A stretch of 49,840 nucleotides of DNA from a virus. Below, one piece after another: positions 31,657 to 41,236 of this stretch (positions are counted from its first letter, which is position 1; each line of letters starts with the position of its first letter). The stretch lies in the IMG/VR virus record IMGVR_UViG_3300048839_001180, positions 1 to 49,840 of that record; one strand, given 5' to 3'. Both the position numbers and the translations under genes were made by a program. The notes under the pieces were generated by a model, which had not been told where the DNA came from, did not search any database, and was given only the letters and a program-made list of their open reading frames with translations.

Positions 31657-33021
31657 TTACACTCTCCCTTTGATGGTAATTCCAAAGAGACCGCCATGCA
31701 GTGAGTCAACGTTACCATCACTCACACCAGACTTGTCAATCAGGGTCTCTGCAGAACTGATAACAAACTTGTCACTGGTATTGATGTTTGCAAGTTGTTC
31801 ATACGTATCCTGCCACAGGGTTCTCCGAGCAAGCAGACGAGTATCCGCAAGCATGATACACCCGTTATCGCCTGGCTGCATTGATAGGAATGGGTGTGGA
31901 ACCAGTGGAAGTGCACCTTCGTTCGGGAACACCAGGTCAATCTTGGAAACACCAGGAACAAGTGTCTTGACAGGTTCTCCGATATACCGGATAAAGTCGG
32001 TCATACCTCTACGGATCAGACCAAAAGTCTTGTAGTCACAAAGTGCCAGGTTTGGCCGCATTCCGTAAAGAACCATCTTGGAATACACTTCATCGAGATA
32101 GAAGTTGATATCCGTAAAGGTCTTGATTCCGCCAACTTCTGACCCGTCAATCCAAGTCTTGTCTTTTAGAACCCCGGTTCCCGCATTTGACTTGATAATC
32201 TGAGAAAGCCCAGCGTATTCAAGTGGGCCTGCAGTCTCGAAATAGTTCTTCACACTCTGCAGATTTCTGGTGACACCAAGCATAGACCTTTCACGTAATG
32301 CACGCAGAGCGTCCTGTGCCATGTCAACACGGATTGCACGAAGGTCTCTTGCTGGAATCTGGGTAAGACCTGCTAACTGTGCGGCCTTGGTCAGACGACC
32401 AACGGTATACATGTACCTAATCCGGTCAAACCGGTTGTAGGCTTTCATGTTCGTTTCGGTCAGTTTCGGGTCTTCGTCTCCGAAGTATGCACTGGTGATG
32501 TCGTATGGACCAATGACATCCCATGCAGCCCACTTGCCTTTATTTGCCTCAACCGGAATAAGGGACTGGAATGGGTATGGTCGTTTATACAGATAGGTGA
32601 CTTGTTCATCTGCAATCACATGCATCAGGTTACTTTCAGTTGTGTCTGCCTTCTTGATAACTGCGTCAATATATTGACGAGTCATCTTATCCATCTCTTC
32701 TTTGTAAGACTTCCGGAGATGGGCCATTTCATCCTTGTCCATGAAGGAATCACAATAGATAGCCTTCTTGACAAACATGTCCTGAATAGGAGGCAGCATT
32801 GGCATCAGCGCAATCTGTTTACCGTCACCTTTTGCTTTCTTAAACGCATTCTGTTGAATCTGGATCTGCTGAATGCCAACCGGGCTTCCGTCCGGAATCC
32901 CTGCCCATAATGCTTCACCAACAAGTCCGGCCTGTTCAAACAACCCAGACATCCCATACCCGCCAAACGCGGCTTTGGAAATGACATCGCCGTCTACTGA
33001 CGCACCAACCTTGAACGCCAT
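31657..33021 (-). CDS. Major capsid protein, HK97-fold candidate
   Basis: A 454-residue protein placed directly after the protease/scaffold gene, as in HK97-type heads. A helical N-terminal part (to about 130) is followed by mixed alpha/beta segments. The central and C-terminal part has NLALCDYKTFGLI and PFLSMQPGDNGCIMLAD. The start at 33021 is preceded by GGGAGGCAACTAAC; an in-frame start at 33060 is less likely. The fold is inferred from size and context, not from a recognised signature. Confidence 0.75.
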   Translation of the reverse strand: MAFKVGASVDGDVISKAAFGGYGMSGLFEQAGLVGEALWAGIPDGSPVGIQQIQIQQNAFKKAKGDGKQIALMPMLPPIQDMFVKKAIYCDSFMDKDEMAHLRKSYKEEMDKMTRQYIDAVIKKADTTESNLMHVIADEQVTYLYKRPYPFQSLIPVEANKGKWAAWDVIGPYDITSAYFGDEDPKLTETNMKAYNRFDRIRYMYTVGRLTKAAQLAGLTQIPARDLRAIRVDMAQDALRALRERSMLGVTRNLQSVKNYFETAGPLEYAGLSQIIKSNAGTGVLKDKTWIDGSEVGGIKTFTDINFYLDEVYSKMVLYGMRPNLALCDYKTFGLIRRGMTDFIRYIGEPVKTLVPGVSKIDLVFPNEGALPLVPHPFLSMQPGDNGCIMLADTRLLARRTLWQDTYEQLANINTSDKFVISSAETLIDKSGVSDGNVDSLHGGLFGITIKGRV

Positions 33022-33075
33022 GTTAGTTGCCTCCCATGCCGTGCAGACTATGCTGTGCAAGTCTTAATGCCATAT

Positions 33076-34206
33076 TTACTCATCTCCTAATGCGTCAAGG
33101 TTCGCAAGGAACGGGTTCTTGTAACTTGCCATTTCAGTTCCATCCATGCTAAGAATCACGGTGTTCCCACCTTTCTCAATCGTCTGATGCCCAAATGCAG
33201 TCATCTGTTTTTCAAACTCGGTGAATTTTGCATCATACGCTTTCTTGATGTCTGCAACTGCGAGATCGATTTTAGCCTTAACAATGAGGTCAAGGGTAGA
33301 CTCGAGATTCGCCTTGGTAATATATTCATCTGACACGGTTGCTGCGGCAAAATCGGTTGCTGCAGAAGTGTCATCACTTTTCTTGAGAAACTCGAGAATC
33401 CCGGTGATACCGGTCTTTAGTTCGGCCATATCGCCCTTAATAAGGGTTACATCCTGGATTACCGGGTCCAGTTCAGATTTTGTTACTGCATCTGCAATAA
33501 CTTCCGATTCTGGATTACCAGCAGTCTGGCTGACCTGATCAGGTTTTTCTGCCATGATTAAATCAGGGAATCCAGCCTTAATAAGCGCAATGGTGTTTTG
33601 CTCAAACTCATCACAAAGATTCTCTGAAAACGACTTTGCAATTTTTATATAAGAATTGGGGTTTATCGCGTTCTCACCAACCAGGGAGAACGACCATAAC
33701 CGGATAGACTTTGTTACGCACGGACTTACCCGCTGATGCGGCATAAGTTTACATTCAGGAGATGCAGACGTTCTAACCCCGTAAATTGATATCTTGTTGT
33801 AATGACCTTTCTCAATCTTGTCCCAAATATCATCACAGTCCCCGTCTTCCGGAATATACCCTTTAAAATACGTGTCACCTGGTTTTGCATTAACATCAAA
33901 CTCACGATGGTTCGGGTCAAGCACTGGGTCTCCGGCTTTCAATACCCGGCACGTAGTAACCGCACCGGCAGGTCGTTCTGAATGGTCAACGTGTAAAAAA
34001 GGGAGTTTCATGAAGGCTGGTATTGCAGCCTCCATTGCTTCTGAAAGTATCAGTTCGTTCTCTCTATCCGGTATTGGGGAGTTCGCAATCCCAGATATCA
34101 TCCTCCGGCCCAAAGATTTGACCTTGCCCGTCAAAAGCAACGGATTGTGGGATGGGGAGAGGCTCTTTTGGATATTCTCCAGGTCTATGCCAGAGTCTTG
34201 GATCAT
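33076..34206 (-). CDS. Prohead protease fused to scaffold region
   Basis: In this 376-residue protein, residues about 25-190 resemble HK97-type prohead serine proteases: GKVKSLGRRMISGIANSPIPD, FLHVDH with catalytic histidine candidate H72, ISIYGVR with serine candidate S140, and WSFSLVGENAINPN near 190. Residues about 230-340 are an acidic helical region with coiled-coil character (PVIQDVTLIKGDMAELKTG), typical of a scaffold fused to its protease. It would shape the procapsid and then cut it free. The annotated start overlaps the upstream gene by 143 bases, and no good ribosome binding site is seen, so the true start may be downstream. Confidence 0.75.
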   Translation of the reverse strand: MIQDSGIDLENIQKSLSPSHNPLLLTGKVKSLGRRMISGIANSPIPDRENELILSEAMEAAIPAFMKLPFLHVDHSERPAGAVTTCRVLKAGDPVLDPNHREFDVNAKPGDTYFKGYIPEDGDCDDIWDKIEKGHYNKISIYGVRTSASPECKLMPHQRVSPCVTKSIRLWSFSLVGENAINPNSYIKIAKSFSENLCDEFEQNTIALIKAGFPDLIMAEKPDQVSQTAGNPESEVIADAVTKSELDPVIQDVTLIKGDMAELKTGITGILEFLKKSDDTSAATDFAAATVSDEYITKANLESTLDLIVKAKIDLAVADIKKAYDAKFTEFEKQMTAFGHQTIEKGGNTVILSMDGTEMASYKNPFLANLDALGDE

Positions 34207-34726
34207 AATACATATCCAGGGTTAATGGAAAATAACACCTTGGGTAAATATGCTTCCCAATCTCCCACATGAACCACCCTATCCGGTCCCGTGTATACGG
34301 ATTGCCCTGATAGAGCGCCACTATTGCTTTCAGTAAATTGATCCACCCTTTATCATAGGGGTCATCAAGATCCGACCACTGCGTGGCTATAGAGAGAGCC
34401 TCAAGCAAAACCATCATGTTGTTATCATGGCTCAACTCCATACACTCTTCGTAAGTCTGATGGTTAGCATACGACCCGGCATATTTCTCAAATACCGGGG
34501 CATCAATCTTCATGTCAGCAAACAGTTTCAGAATATCTATCTGCGACAAAAACGCCGGGTTTACCGGCATATCTTCCGGAGTCTTTACCGGAAGTGTATG
34601 ATACAGATGCCGATACTTCCGGGAATCTTCAAACATCTGATGTGCACTAATTACCGGAGCATCTCTTGCTGGTTGTGGACGTTGTCTTCTTGCACCGCCT
34701 TTCGGGGGTTTCGCACCTTTACTCAT
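34064..34726 (-). CDS. Hypothetical protein, 220 residues
   Basis: A basic, proline-rich start (MSKGAKPPKGGARRQRPQPA) is followed by a helical acidic body. No family is recognised. Its ATG immediately follows the TAG stop of the Tad2 gene in the same frame, so readthrough would fuse the two. Its own stop is also TAG. It overlaps the protease gene by 143 bases. It might be a head protein or part of a Tad2-linked pair. Confidence 0.5.
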   Translation of the reverse strand: MSKGAKPPKGGARRQRPQPARDAPVISAHQMFEDSRKYRHLYHTLPVKTPEDMPVNPAFLSQIDILKLFADMKIDAPVFEKYAGSYANHQTYEECMELSHDNNMMVLLEALSIATQWSDLDDPYDKGWINLLKAIVALYQGNPYTRDRIGWFMWEIGKHIYPRCYFPLTLDMYYDPRLWHRPGEYPKEPLPIPQSVAFDGQGQIFGPEDDIWDCELPNTG

Positions 34727-34951
34727 CTATTCACATCTCCAGTCTTCTGCCATTATATCAGTCTGGCTTGCAACCCACGGGCACCGGAAACCTCCAAGGG
34801 AATACGGGTATTCAATATACAAATATGGGAGAGTCATTTTAGAATTAGAATCCGGATATTGGCATTTAACACGCATTCCAACGCCATTCCAACCATCCCT
34901 GTAAATCGGGGTGCCCCGTTTTACAATTTCAAGAGCTTCTGAAAAATCCAT
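34727..34951 (-). CDS. tad2: Tad2 family protein (DUF2829), predicted anti-Thoeris sponge
   Basis: A 74-residue protein with the DUF2829/Tad2 signatures: MDFSEALEIVKRG at the start, GWNGVGM (residues about 20-26), LPYLYIEYP, and WVASQTDIMAEDW at the end. Known Tad2 proteins of bacteriophages bind and sequester glycocyclic ADP-ribose signals made by Thoeris TIR enzymes, and so block defence. Placement inside the head gene module of an archaeal virus is unusual. It shares a base with the upstream stop (TAATG). Its stop is TAG, followed without a gap by the next gene's ATG in frame. Whether the host has Thoeris is not known. Confidence 0.85.
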   Translation of the reverse strand: MDFSEALEIVKRGTPIYRDGWNGVGMRVKCQYPDSNSKMTLPYLYIEYPYSLGGFRCPWVASQTDIMAEDWRCE

Positions 34952-35619
34952 TATCCTTGACCTCCCATTGTAACATTATCCATCAAACCAACGCCACAAT
35001 TGCCGTACCATTTCTTAGGGTTCATTTCATCAGCATACACAAACTTGTAATGGTTATATTTGACCCAATTCAAACAGTAATCAATAGAGAACTGGTAAAA
35101 TTCGTCAGTCTCGTATTTCCGCACAATATAGTCAAGGAACTTCTTATACACGTCATGGTTCCGTTCACGCCCGTCAAATGCGTCCCACCACCCTACAATG
35201 AATTTCAAGTATTCTAAATTCTGGCCGTTAAGTTGAGATATCTTACCTTTCTGCGAATCTTTCAGAATCTTAAACAAGATTCCATTAAACCGGGTATAAT
35301 ATGCAGGGTCTTGTTTAGCAAGACTTGCAACGTATCTGACCAGGTTCTCGTATACCATTCCTTCTGCTAACGGAACTTTAAGAGTTTTAGAATACACAAT
35401 GTAGTCTTGTGCAAGATGATACACAAACGGATAGTTCGGGAAATCGCCCGCTTCGGGTTCACACCATTCGGGTTTGACAACAACAGTCGTAAGTTTTGAC
35501 CAATCAACTGTGTCAGACGAAAACAAGTTGCAAATTCCAAACAGAATCGATTTCTTGTTTAGCATGTGATACAGGTAACTTGCCGCGTTTTTCACCCACC
35601 GGGTAGACAATTTTACCAT
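34951..35619 (-). CDS. Hypothetical protein, 222 residues
   Basis: A helical, tyrosine- and tryptophan-rich protein (KFIVGWWDAFDGRERN, YCLNWVKYNHYKFVY) with no recognised family. There is no ribosome binding site, but a CTTTTTTATT tract about 28 bases before the ATG could act as TATA box for a leaderless RNA. It is coupled to Tad2 by TAATG. Confidence 0.5.
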   Translation of the reverse strand: MVKLSTRWVKNAASYLYHMLNKKSILFGICNLFSSDTVDWSKLTTVVVKPEWCEPEAGDFPNYPFVYHLAQDYIVYSKTLKVPLAEGMVYENLVRYVASLAKQDPAYYTRFNGILFKILKDSQKGKISQLNGQNLEYLKFIVGWWDAFDGRERNHDVYKKFLDYIVRKYETDEFYQFSIDYCLNWVKYNHYKFVYADEMNPKKWYGNCGVGLMDNVTMGGQG

Positions 35620-35644
35620 ACTTATGCATTAAAGCCAAGAGAAT

Positions 35645-35650
35645 AAAAAA
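35645..35650 (-). terminator. T6 tract between the fibre segment and the Tad2 segment
   Basis: On the minus strand CCCTACTTTTTTATTC lies six bases after the stop codon of the 72-residue gene. It separates the portal/fibre segment from the Tad2/capsid segment and may also provide a TATA-like box for the gene starting at 35619. Confidence 0.45.
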
Positions 35651-35656
35651 GTAGGG

Positions 35657-35875
35657 TTATGTCGTAATATATGTCTTCAAATCTGCAAGTGTAACTTTTC
35701 GATTCTCGCTTGCGGTTACAACATATATGAGCACCTCATCAGTATCAGACAAAGACGATTCGGGGGATGCAACATGAATTCCAATGTTCTCATCAATGCT
35801 GATGACCCCATTCTCATCTATGGAGAACCCATCTCCTAGTCGCCCGATTGCAGTTTTGTGCGTAATTGCTGCCAT
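35657..35875 (-). CDS. Small fibre-associated protein, 72 residues
   Basis: A short beta-rich protein (IGRLGDGFSIDENGVISID...), whose repeated I-D-E-N turns suggest a small trimeric or decoration-type fold. It ends the fibre/adhesin gene group and begins one base after the preceding gene's stop. Unknown family. Confidence 0.5.
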   Translation of the reverse strand: MAAITHKTAIGRLGDGFSIDENGVISIDENIGIHVASPESSLSDTDEVLIYVVTASENRKVTLADLKTYITT

Positions 35876-35876
35876 T

Positions 35877-36728
35877 TTAATACCTCATGATTAATATTTC
35901 TGGTATATGATATTGGAGAATAACTACTCCCGATCCACCACCGCCATAATCATAAGTTCCAGGAACATAATACCCAGCAGCACCACCACCTCCACCTAAT
36001 CCATTCGTACCAGAAACCCCACGAGCAATATTTTTAAATGGGCCCTTTGCCGATCCTCCCCCACCAAGTCCGCCAACTCCCATATCGGCAGAGGACGCAT
36101 CAGATGCCCCTCCACCACCAGCATAATAAATCAATTCTCCAGTTATATCAGATTGCAACCCATTACCACCAGTTTTAATTACTCCAGCGGCACCTGCTCC
36201 ACCACCACCGCCACCAGCATATGGAGACGTAGTTTTTGGTGGCCCGCCATTATTTCCTTGTCCTATAGTACCAGACCCCCCTGCCCCGCCATTTACTGGC
36301 GACCCGCCACCACCAGATCCTCCAGACCCTCCAACCCGGTGTCCGGTAGCAACGTTCGCGCCGTGCCCGCCACCATATGCAATTAAATCATTAAAATACG
36401 AGTTCCCTCCATCGTATCCATCTCCTGACATATAAGTTGCACCACATCCTCCAAGTCCTACACCAATCGCATATTCAACTCCTGGAATAACAGACACAAC
36501 AATATCAATCATACCGCCTGCTCCTCCACCACCATTTGCATTACTTCCAGAACTTTCTTCACTTGCTCCACCCCCACCACCAACAAGTAAACACCGTATA
36601 CTTTCAACACCATCAGGACATATCCAAGTCGTAGAAACCGATTCCTTTGATGAAGTCCTGTGTATATCAGTAGTAAATTTCTTCACTATCTTATTATCAA
36701 ATTCAATGGTTTCAATTATCACAGCCAT
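35877..36728 (-). CDS. Glycine-rich adhesin-like tail protein, second paralogue
   Basis: In this 283-residue protein the N-terminal 50 residues (IETIEFDNKIVKKFTTD, TTWICPDGVESIRCLLVG) match its neighbour. Next come glycine-rich loops (GGGGGAS, GGGGAGGM, GGSGGSGGGG) of the kind that form polyglycine sandwiches in phage tail adhesins. The TTWICPDGV segment resembles the glycine-rich domain found in many phage tail proteins. It probably binds the host surface. Its ATG directly follows the neighbour's TAG in frame. The two may be alternative or fused adhesins. Confidence 0.65.
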   Translation of the reverse strand: MAVIIETIEFDNKIVKKFTTDIHRTSSKESVSTTWICPDGVESIRCLLVGGGGGASEESSGSNANGGGGAGGMIDIVVSVIPGVEYAIGVGLGGCGATYMSGDGYDGGNSYFNDLIAYGGGHGANVATGHRVGGSGGSGGGGSPVNGGAGGSGTIGQGNNGGPPKTTSPYAGGGGGGAGAAGVIKTGGNGLQSDITGELIYYAGGGGASDASSADMGVGGLGGGGSAKGPFKNIARGVSGTNGLGGGGGAAGYYVPGTYDYGGGGSGVVILQYHIPEILIMRY

Positions 36729-37658
36729 CTAAATCACTCCATGTTTTACATTCTGAACAAGCAAATTTCCAGATCCAGTGATAATTGCATGGGCAGATTT
36801 TAGTAATATTTTTGAAGTGGTATACCGAAGAATGACAATCCCCGAACCACCAGATGCTCCGTATGCATTATATCCACTCAAATACATCCAGCCACCCCCG
36901 CCCCCAGACCCGGTATTGGGGGCCCCCGGTGTTGCTGGATACGAATATGTTGGTTGCGAATCATAGTAATATCCTCCTCTTCCTCCATTTACATTATTGC
37001 TGCCACCAGCACCCGGCGCTCCATTATTAATTCTAGAACTCCCTCCACCACCAGTTGCATAGATTACACTTATTCCTGTTATATCAGATTGCAACCCATT
37101 ACCACCAGTTTTAATTACTCCAGCAGAACCAGCCCCACCACCACCAGCCCCATATTCGACTGGCCCCGGATATGGCCCTCCGTTATTACCATATCCTATT
37201 AATGTCCCCGAATTTTGTTGTAATGCCAACCCTACTGCATTAACATATGATGCTGCTCCACCACCAGACCCGCCATCGCCAGGGTTTGAGTATTGATATC
37301 CTGCTCCTTTTCCGCCACCGATTGCAATATGCTCGCCAAATTCGGAATTTGCACCAGAGTACCAAAGGTATGAATCTAAAACAATTTTTCCACCAGCACC
37401 AATTTTTATTATGTATTCTGTCCCTGGAATTACAGAAATGTCTCCGTGTAACACGCCGCCAGCACCCCCACCCCCACAACGGCTTTGCATTCCTCCGGCC
37501 CCGCCACCGGCAACAATTAAACATGTAATATTAGTAATACCAGGTGGGCATATCCATGTAATAGAATCTTGTTCTTGTGATGCACTCGGTTCCAAATCAG
37601 TTGTAAATTTCTTTACTGTTGTATCATCAAATTGAATCGTCTCAATAGTCACAACCAT
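36729..37658 (-). CDS. Glycine-rich adhesin-like tail protein, first paralogue
   Basis: A 309-residue protein with the same plan as the next gene: IETIQFDDTTVKKFTTD, ITWICPPGITNITCLIVAGG, then loops such as GGGGAGGVLHG, GGGSGGGAASY and GSGGGGGW. Both share a YxNPGTEY-like VIPGTEYIIKIG motif. The duplication probably gives wider or switchable receptor binding. The stop is TAG and is followed without a gap by the second paralogue in the same frame. The junction GGAGTGATTTAGATG also looks like a ribosome binding site. Confidence 0.65.
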   Translation of the reverse strand: MVVTIETIQFDDTTVKKFTTDLEPSASQEQDSITWICPPGITNITCLIVAGGGAGGMQSRCGGGGAGGVLHGDISVIPGTEYIIKIGAGGKIVLDSYLWYSGANSEFGEHIAIGGGKGAGYQYSNPGDGGSGGGAASYVNAVGLALQQNSGTLIGYGNNGGPYPGPVEYGAGGGGAGSAGVIKTGGNGLQSDITGISVIYATGGGGSSRINNGAPGAGGSNNVNGGRGGYYYDSQPTYSYPATPGAPNTGSGGGGGWMYLSGYNAYGASGGSGIVILRYTTSKILLKSAHAIITGSGNLLVQNVKHGVI

Positions 37659-37663
37659 TCATA

Positions 37664-40600
37664 TCACTCCGCATCCAGTGTCAGCACGCCACATGGTCGA
37701 GTTACAACCCATTTACTTCCACCAATATACACAAGAGTGACACTATCATACCCACTTGTTGATGACAACGTCCCATTTGCAACCGATGAATCAAACCCCA
37801 TTTGTATTGTACAATCTCCTGACGCAGTCACAACCCATACATCACCTTTACCAACAATATCTATCGATTCTCCATTTACTGTTGGTATTGGTAAAGTATA
37901 TGCAACACTTACCGCTTCATACACTGGTGTAATTGTAGCAAACTCAAGTGCATCACCGGCTTCATTAACTACAGGCACTTGGCCAACAGTCCCTAATGTT
38001 GCAGGACAATCAGTCAAATCAGTAAACGATGCAACAGTAGATACATTTGTCAAATTACTTCCATCAACTGCTGGAAGTTTACCTTCTGCATCCAACTGAA
38101 CAAGATTACTTGCTGCAGTTCCAACAGTTAATCCATCTTTCAACTTTTTATTCGTTGAATCCCATTGTGGCACTTTATTATCAGTAGTTGTCTCTGGTCC
38201 GGTAACATCACCATCGCCACCACTTGCAACGCTGATAACACCATCAGTGATATCAATACCACTACCAATCTTCACTCCACCAAGGATAACATCTGTTGCA
38301 ACTGGAAGTTCATATGGATCAGGCAAAGACGCAACATCAAGTTTAGCATTTAATGCCTCCTGCAAGTCGGTCTGGTCTGCAATACTGCCACCAATCGACC
38401 CCCACATCCCTCCACCAGGATTCCAATCGATCCAATCAGTTGCAACACGTTTCAAGTATTTCTGCTGGTTATAATCATAACAAACCGCACCTACCATTAC
38501 ATCGTCAAAATACCAGGCACTTGACGATAACCACGTCGCGATTGCATTCCCATGCCCTTCAAACTCGCTCCCTGCTGTCGGTGCAGACGCTACAATAAAC
38601 CGATCTTCCCAATCATATATCCCCGGGGGTTCCGGTTCAATTGATTTCACCGGGAGTTGCCACGACGCACCGCCAAGACCCGGTGGTCCACGAGGTCCAA
38701 CCGGCCCAATTTGACCAGCCGGTCCAGCCGGTCCTGCAGCACCAGTTGCACCAGTGGGCCCTGTTGCCCCTTGTATACCCTGAACACCCTGAAGCCCTTG
38801 GGGGCCTACAATTGGACCCACATTAACCCAAACAGAATCAGCAGACCATACATAACAATCTCCACTATCCTCGCAATACCATCCGTCATTTAAATCACCA
38901 ACAGCAGGCAAATCTTCAGATGCCGGGACCGACCCTTGCATGTTTATTGAAGTTCCAGGAGACCCTGGCACACCTTGTGGGCCTTCAACACCTTGGATAC
39001 CTTGTTCTCCAGCAGGGCCGGTTGCACCAGGAGCACCGTCTGCTCCATCCGCACCATCAATTCCGTCCCTGCCATCGGTTCCAGCAGGACCTCTTACAAT
39101 TGCCGTTCTGTCATTCCATTCCGGTGTTACTGCATCATATTGCTGGAACCCAGTTCCAACTGCAATAAACATCCCATCTACAAGTTCATCCGGATATGCA
39201 ACAAAATACGCATCTCGTTCTGTATCATCTGCAAACTGGTGGGCTGGATCAATTACAATCGTCCCACTTGCCGGGGTATTTACAAACTTACCCAAATCGT
39301 AATCAAACGCTAATGTGTCTCCACTTGCAGGAGATGCAACCAAAAAATCATCTAATGTTGCAAACCCGTGGGTGTGTGCAGTAAGGGCAAACCCTTCCTT
39401 TGCAACCCCGTCAAGATACGACGCATTCAAATTGTCTATCGTATCACTAACAGATATTGCAAACCCGTTTGTAAACGTATGAATCGCGGTTATCTCCCGG
39501 TTATTCGAAATATGAACATACTGGGTGTGGTCATCAACAGCAAGGTTTTGCAATGCAGAATGAGACACCGCCCCTGGCATCTGAACCCATAGCGTTCCAT
39601 TATACGCATATGCATAATTATCATCTTTGTTTGCAAGACACCACCCGGCATCAGGAACCTCGTATCCCCAATGATCCACTACATATGTCGCTATCTCATC
39701 TTCATGCCCTACAAACACCCCTGACGTTCCGCTGTGGGCAACCAAGTAACGTTCTCCATCACTCGGAGATTCTGGTGGAGATGTAACAATCGATTCTATT
39801 GGCTGTTGCCATACAACACCACCAATCAATCCACCCACATAATCAACCGTAACTGCATCCGACCCGGCTACCGGTTCCCCAACATTAATTATCCGATTAT
39901 TTCCGGCATTTAGAATACCAGAAAGGGTTCCCCCGGATAACGGCAAATATTGTGAATGAGTATGTGGATACCCATCAATATTGTAAGTTTGCCCCACAGG
40001 GATGTTAATCTTAGATGGGAACACTCCATATGGAAGCCGGATAAGCCCGTCTTTATAGACTTTAAGCACAGTCATCACTGTTGACGACCCTCGGGGCTTT
40101 ACTGCAATAACAACCCTTGGGTCTTCGGATCCATCACCCAAATCACCGTCGCTGCCGCCACCACAAATTAACAGCCCCCCTCCAAACAACGCCGCATTCT
40201 GGTTCTTAAACAAATTTGTAACAAACCCAATATTTGTAGGGCTGGGTGTAGAGTTTGCGCTATAAACATGTCCATTTAAGTCCAGTATTCCAGCATATGT
40301 CGATAAATTCAAATCACCGTATACTTTGCATTTATATTCGCCAGACCTGGCAGAATGCGGGGTCTTTACAAACAACCCGTCCGGAACATACGCTCCATAT
40401 CCAGCGTTCCGCAGATATGTACCCTCGTTATCATGCCATGCAGTCAGACAATGCTGGTTAGGATCAAGTGGTATAATACTCCCACTTGCAGTCTTTACCC
40501 ATCCTGCATTCATCCGAAGATATGGAATCCCATCTATCGGAGCCTCACTAATTCCACCAGACCCAATATTTCGCCATACCGAGTCCGGGGAGTTATATAC

Positions 40601-41236
40601 CATAACTTCGCCAAGTTCTTCGTTATAACACGCCCAGCCGTCACCAGGAGTCAGAAACTCCCATCGGCCTTCATCGTCATACCAAACCGCAATTTCGTCC
40701 GAATGTCCAATGAAGTCGCCAACAGCGCCTTCGTCCACAATATATCGTGCTCTGTCGTATGCTGGTGTAGGAGATGCAATCTCAATCGAAATTACCGGGT
40801 CTTGCCATGACAATCCTTGTACAAACTGGTCAACATAAAACTTGGTTGCTGGTTCGTGTGACTCTACTGGGGTTTGCAAATTGACAATCTTGTTGCCCTG
40901 AACGTCCACAGTCCCATCGTCACCAATAATTATAGATGTGTCGGTTATCAGTTTCCCGGTGATATCATCAAACACCACAATTGACCGGTCTGTAGACGAA
41001 TTAGGACCGGTAACGTCTCCCGTTCCCGTTCCTGTTACTGGTTTATTGATATATTTCCCCGTTGCCGGGTCATACCCAATATAATCACCAGTTGTAGGAG
41101 ATGCCACAGCAACATCAGTTAAATCTACAAGAGATGCCACCATTGACATCCCCGATGCAACTATCACAAGCGGGTTCGCTTCGGTTCCAACCGGGACTCC
41201 GGTCCCATCAATCAAGATTGCAGTTCGTTCTGCCAT
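37664..41236 (-). CDS. Long tail fibre with collagen-like and DUF2793-like repeats
   Basis: A 1190-residue fibre. The N-terminal segment AERTAILIDGTGVPVGTEAN may attach it to the virion. Three similar domains at about 144-224, 475-552 and 859-937 contain P-x-x-S-I...GH-x-x-x-I-A...W, as in the DUF2793 phage family. Two collagen-like Gly-X-Y stretches lie at about 714-762 and 805-855 (GADGADGAPGATGPAG, GPTGATGAAGPAGPAG). The C-terminal part is beta-rich and likely trimeric. It would reach out to the host surface. The start follows AGGTGATGAATA. The gene sits between portal and protease genes, not at the tail end. Confidence 0.75.
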   Translation of the reverse strand: MAERTAILIDGTGVPVGTEANPLVIVASGMSMVASLVDLTDVAVASPTTGDYIGYDPATGKYINKPVTGTGTGDVTGPNSSTDRSIVVFDDITGKLITDTSIIIGDDGTVDVQGNKIVNLQTPVESHEPATKFYVDQFVQGLSWQDPVISIEIASPTPAYDRARYIVDEGAVGDFIGHSDEIAVWYDDEGRWEFLTPGDGWACYNEELGEVMVYNSPDSVWRNIGSGGISEAPIDGIPYLRMNAGWVKTASGSIIPLDPNQHCLTAWHDNEGTYLRNAGYGAYVPDGLFVKTPHSARSGEYKCKVYGDLNLSTYAGILDLNGHVYSANSTPSPTNIGFVTNLFKNQNAALFGGGLLICGGGSDGDLGDGSEDPRVVIAVKPRGSSTVMTVLKVYKDGLIRLPYGVFPSKINIPVGQTYNIDGYPHTHSQYLPLSGGTLSGILNAGNNRIINVGEPVAGSDAVTVDYVGGLIGGVVWQQPIESIVTSPPESPSDGERYLVAHSGTSGVFVGHEDEIATYVVDHWGYEVPDAGWCLANKDDNYAYAYNGTLWVQMPGAVSHSALQNLAVDDHTQYVHISNNREITAIHTFTNGFAISVSDTIDNLNASYLDGVAKEGFALTAHTHGFATLDDFLVASPASGDTLAFDYDLGKFVNTPASGTIVIDPAHQFADDTERDAYFVAYPDELVDGMFIAVGTGFQQYDAVTPEWNDRTAIVRGPAGTDGRDGIDGADGADGAPGATGPAGEQGIQGVEGPQGVPGSPGTSINMQGSVPASEDLPAVGDLNDGWYCEDSGDCYVWSADSVWVNVGPIVGPQGLQGVQGIQGATGPTGATGAAGPAGPAGQIGPVGPRGPPGLGGASWQLPVKSIEPEPPGIYDWEDRFIVASAPTAGSEFEGHGNAIATWLSSSAWYFDDVMVGAVCYDYNQQKYLKRVATDWIDWNPGGGMWGSIGGSIADQTDLQEALNAKLDVASLPDPYELPVATDVILGGVKIGSGIDITDGVISVASGGDGDVTGPETTTDNKVPQWDSTNKKLKDGLTVGTAASNLVQLDAEGKLPAVDGSNLTNVSTVASFTDLTDCPATLGTVGQVPVVNEAGDALEFATITPVYEAVSVAYTLPIPTVNGESIDIVGKGDVWVVTASGDCTIQMGFDSSVANGTLSSTSGYDSVTLVYIGGSKWVVTRPCGVLTLDAE

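Noticed and set aside
37247-37528. Frames opposite the glycine-rich and collagen-like genes, also 38940-39302
   Set aside because: Low-complexity proline/histidine-rich translations, produced by the glycine codons on the real strand.
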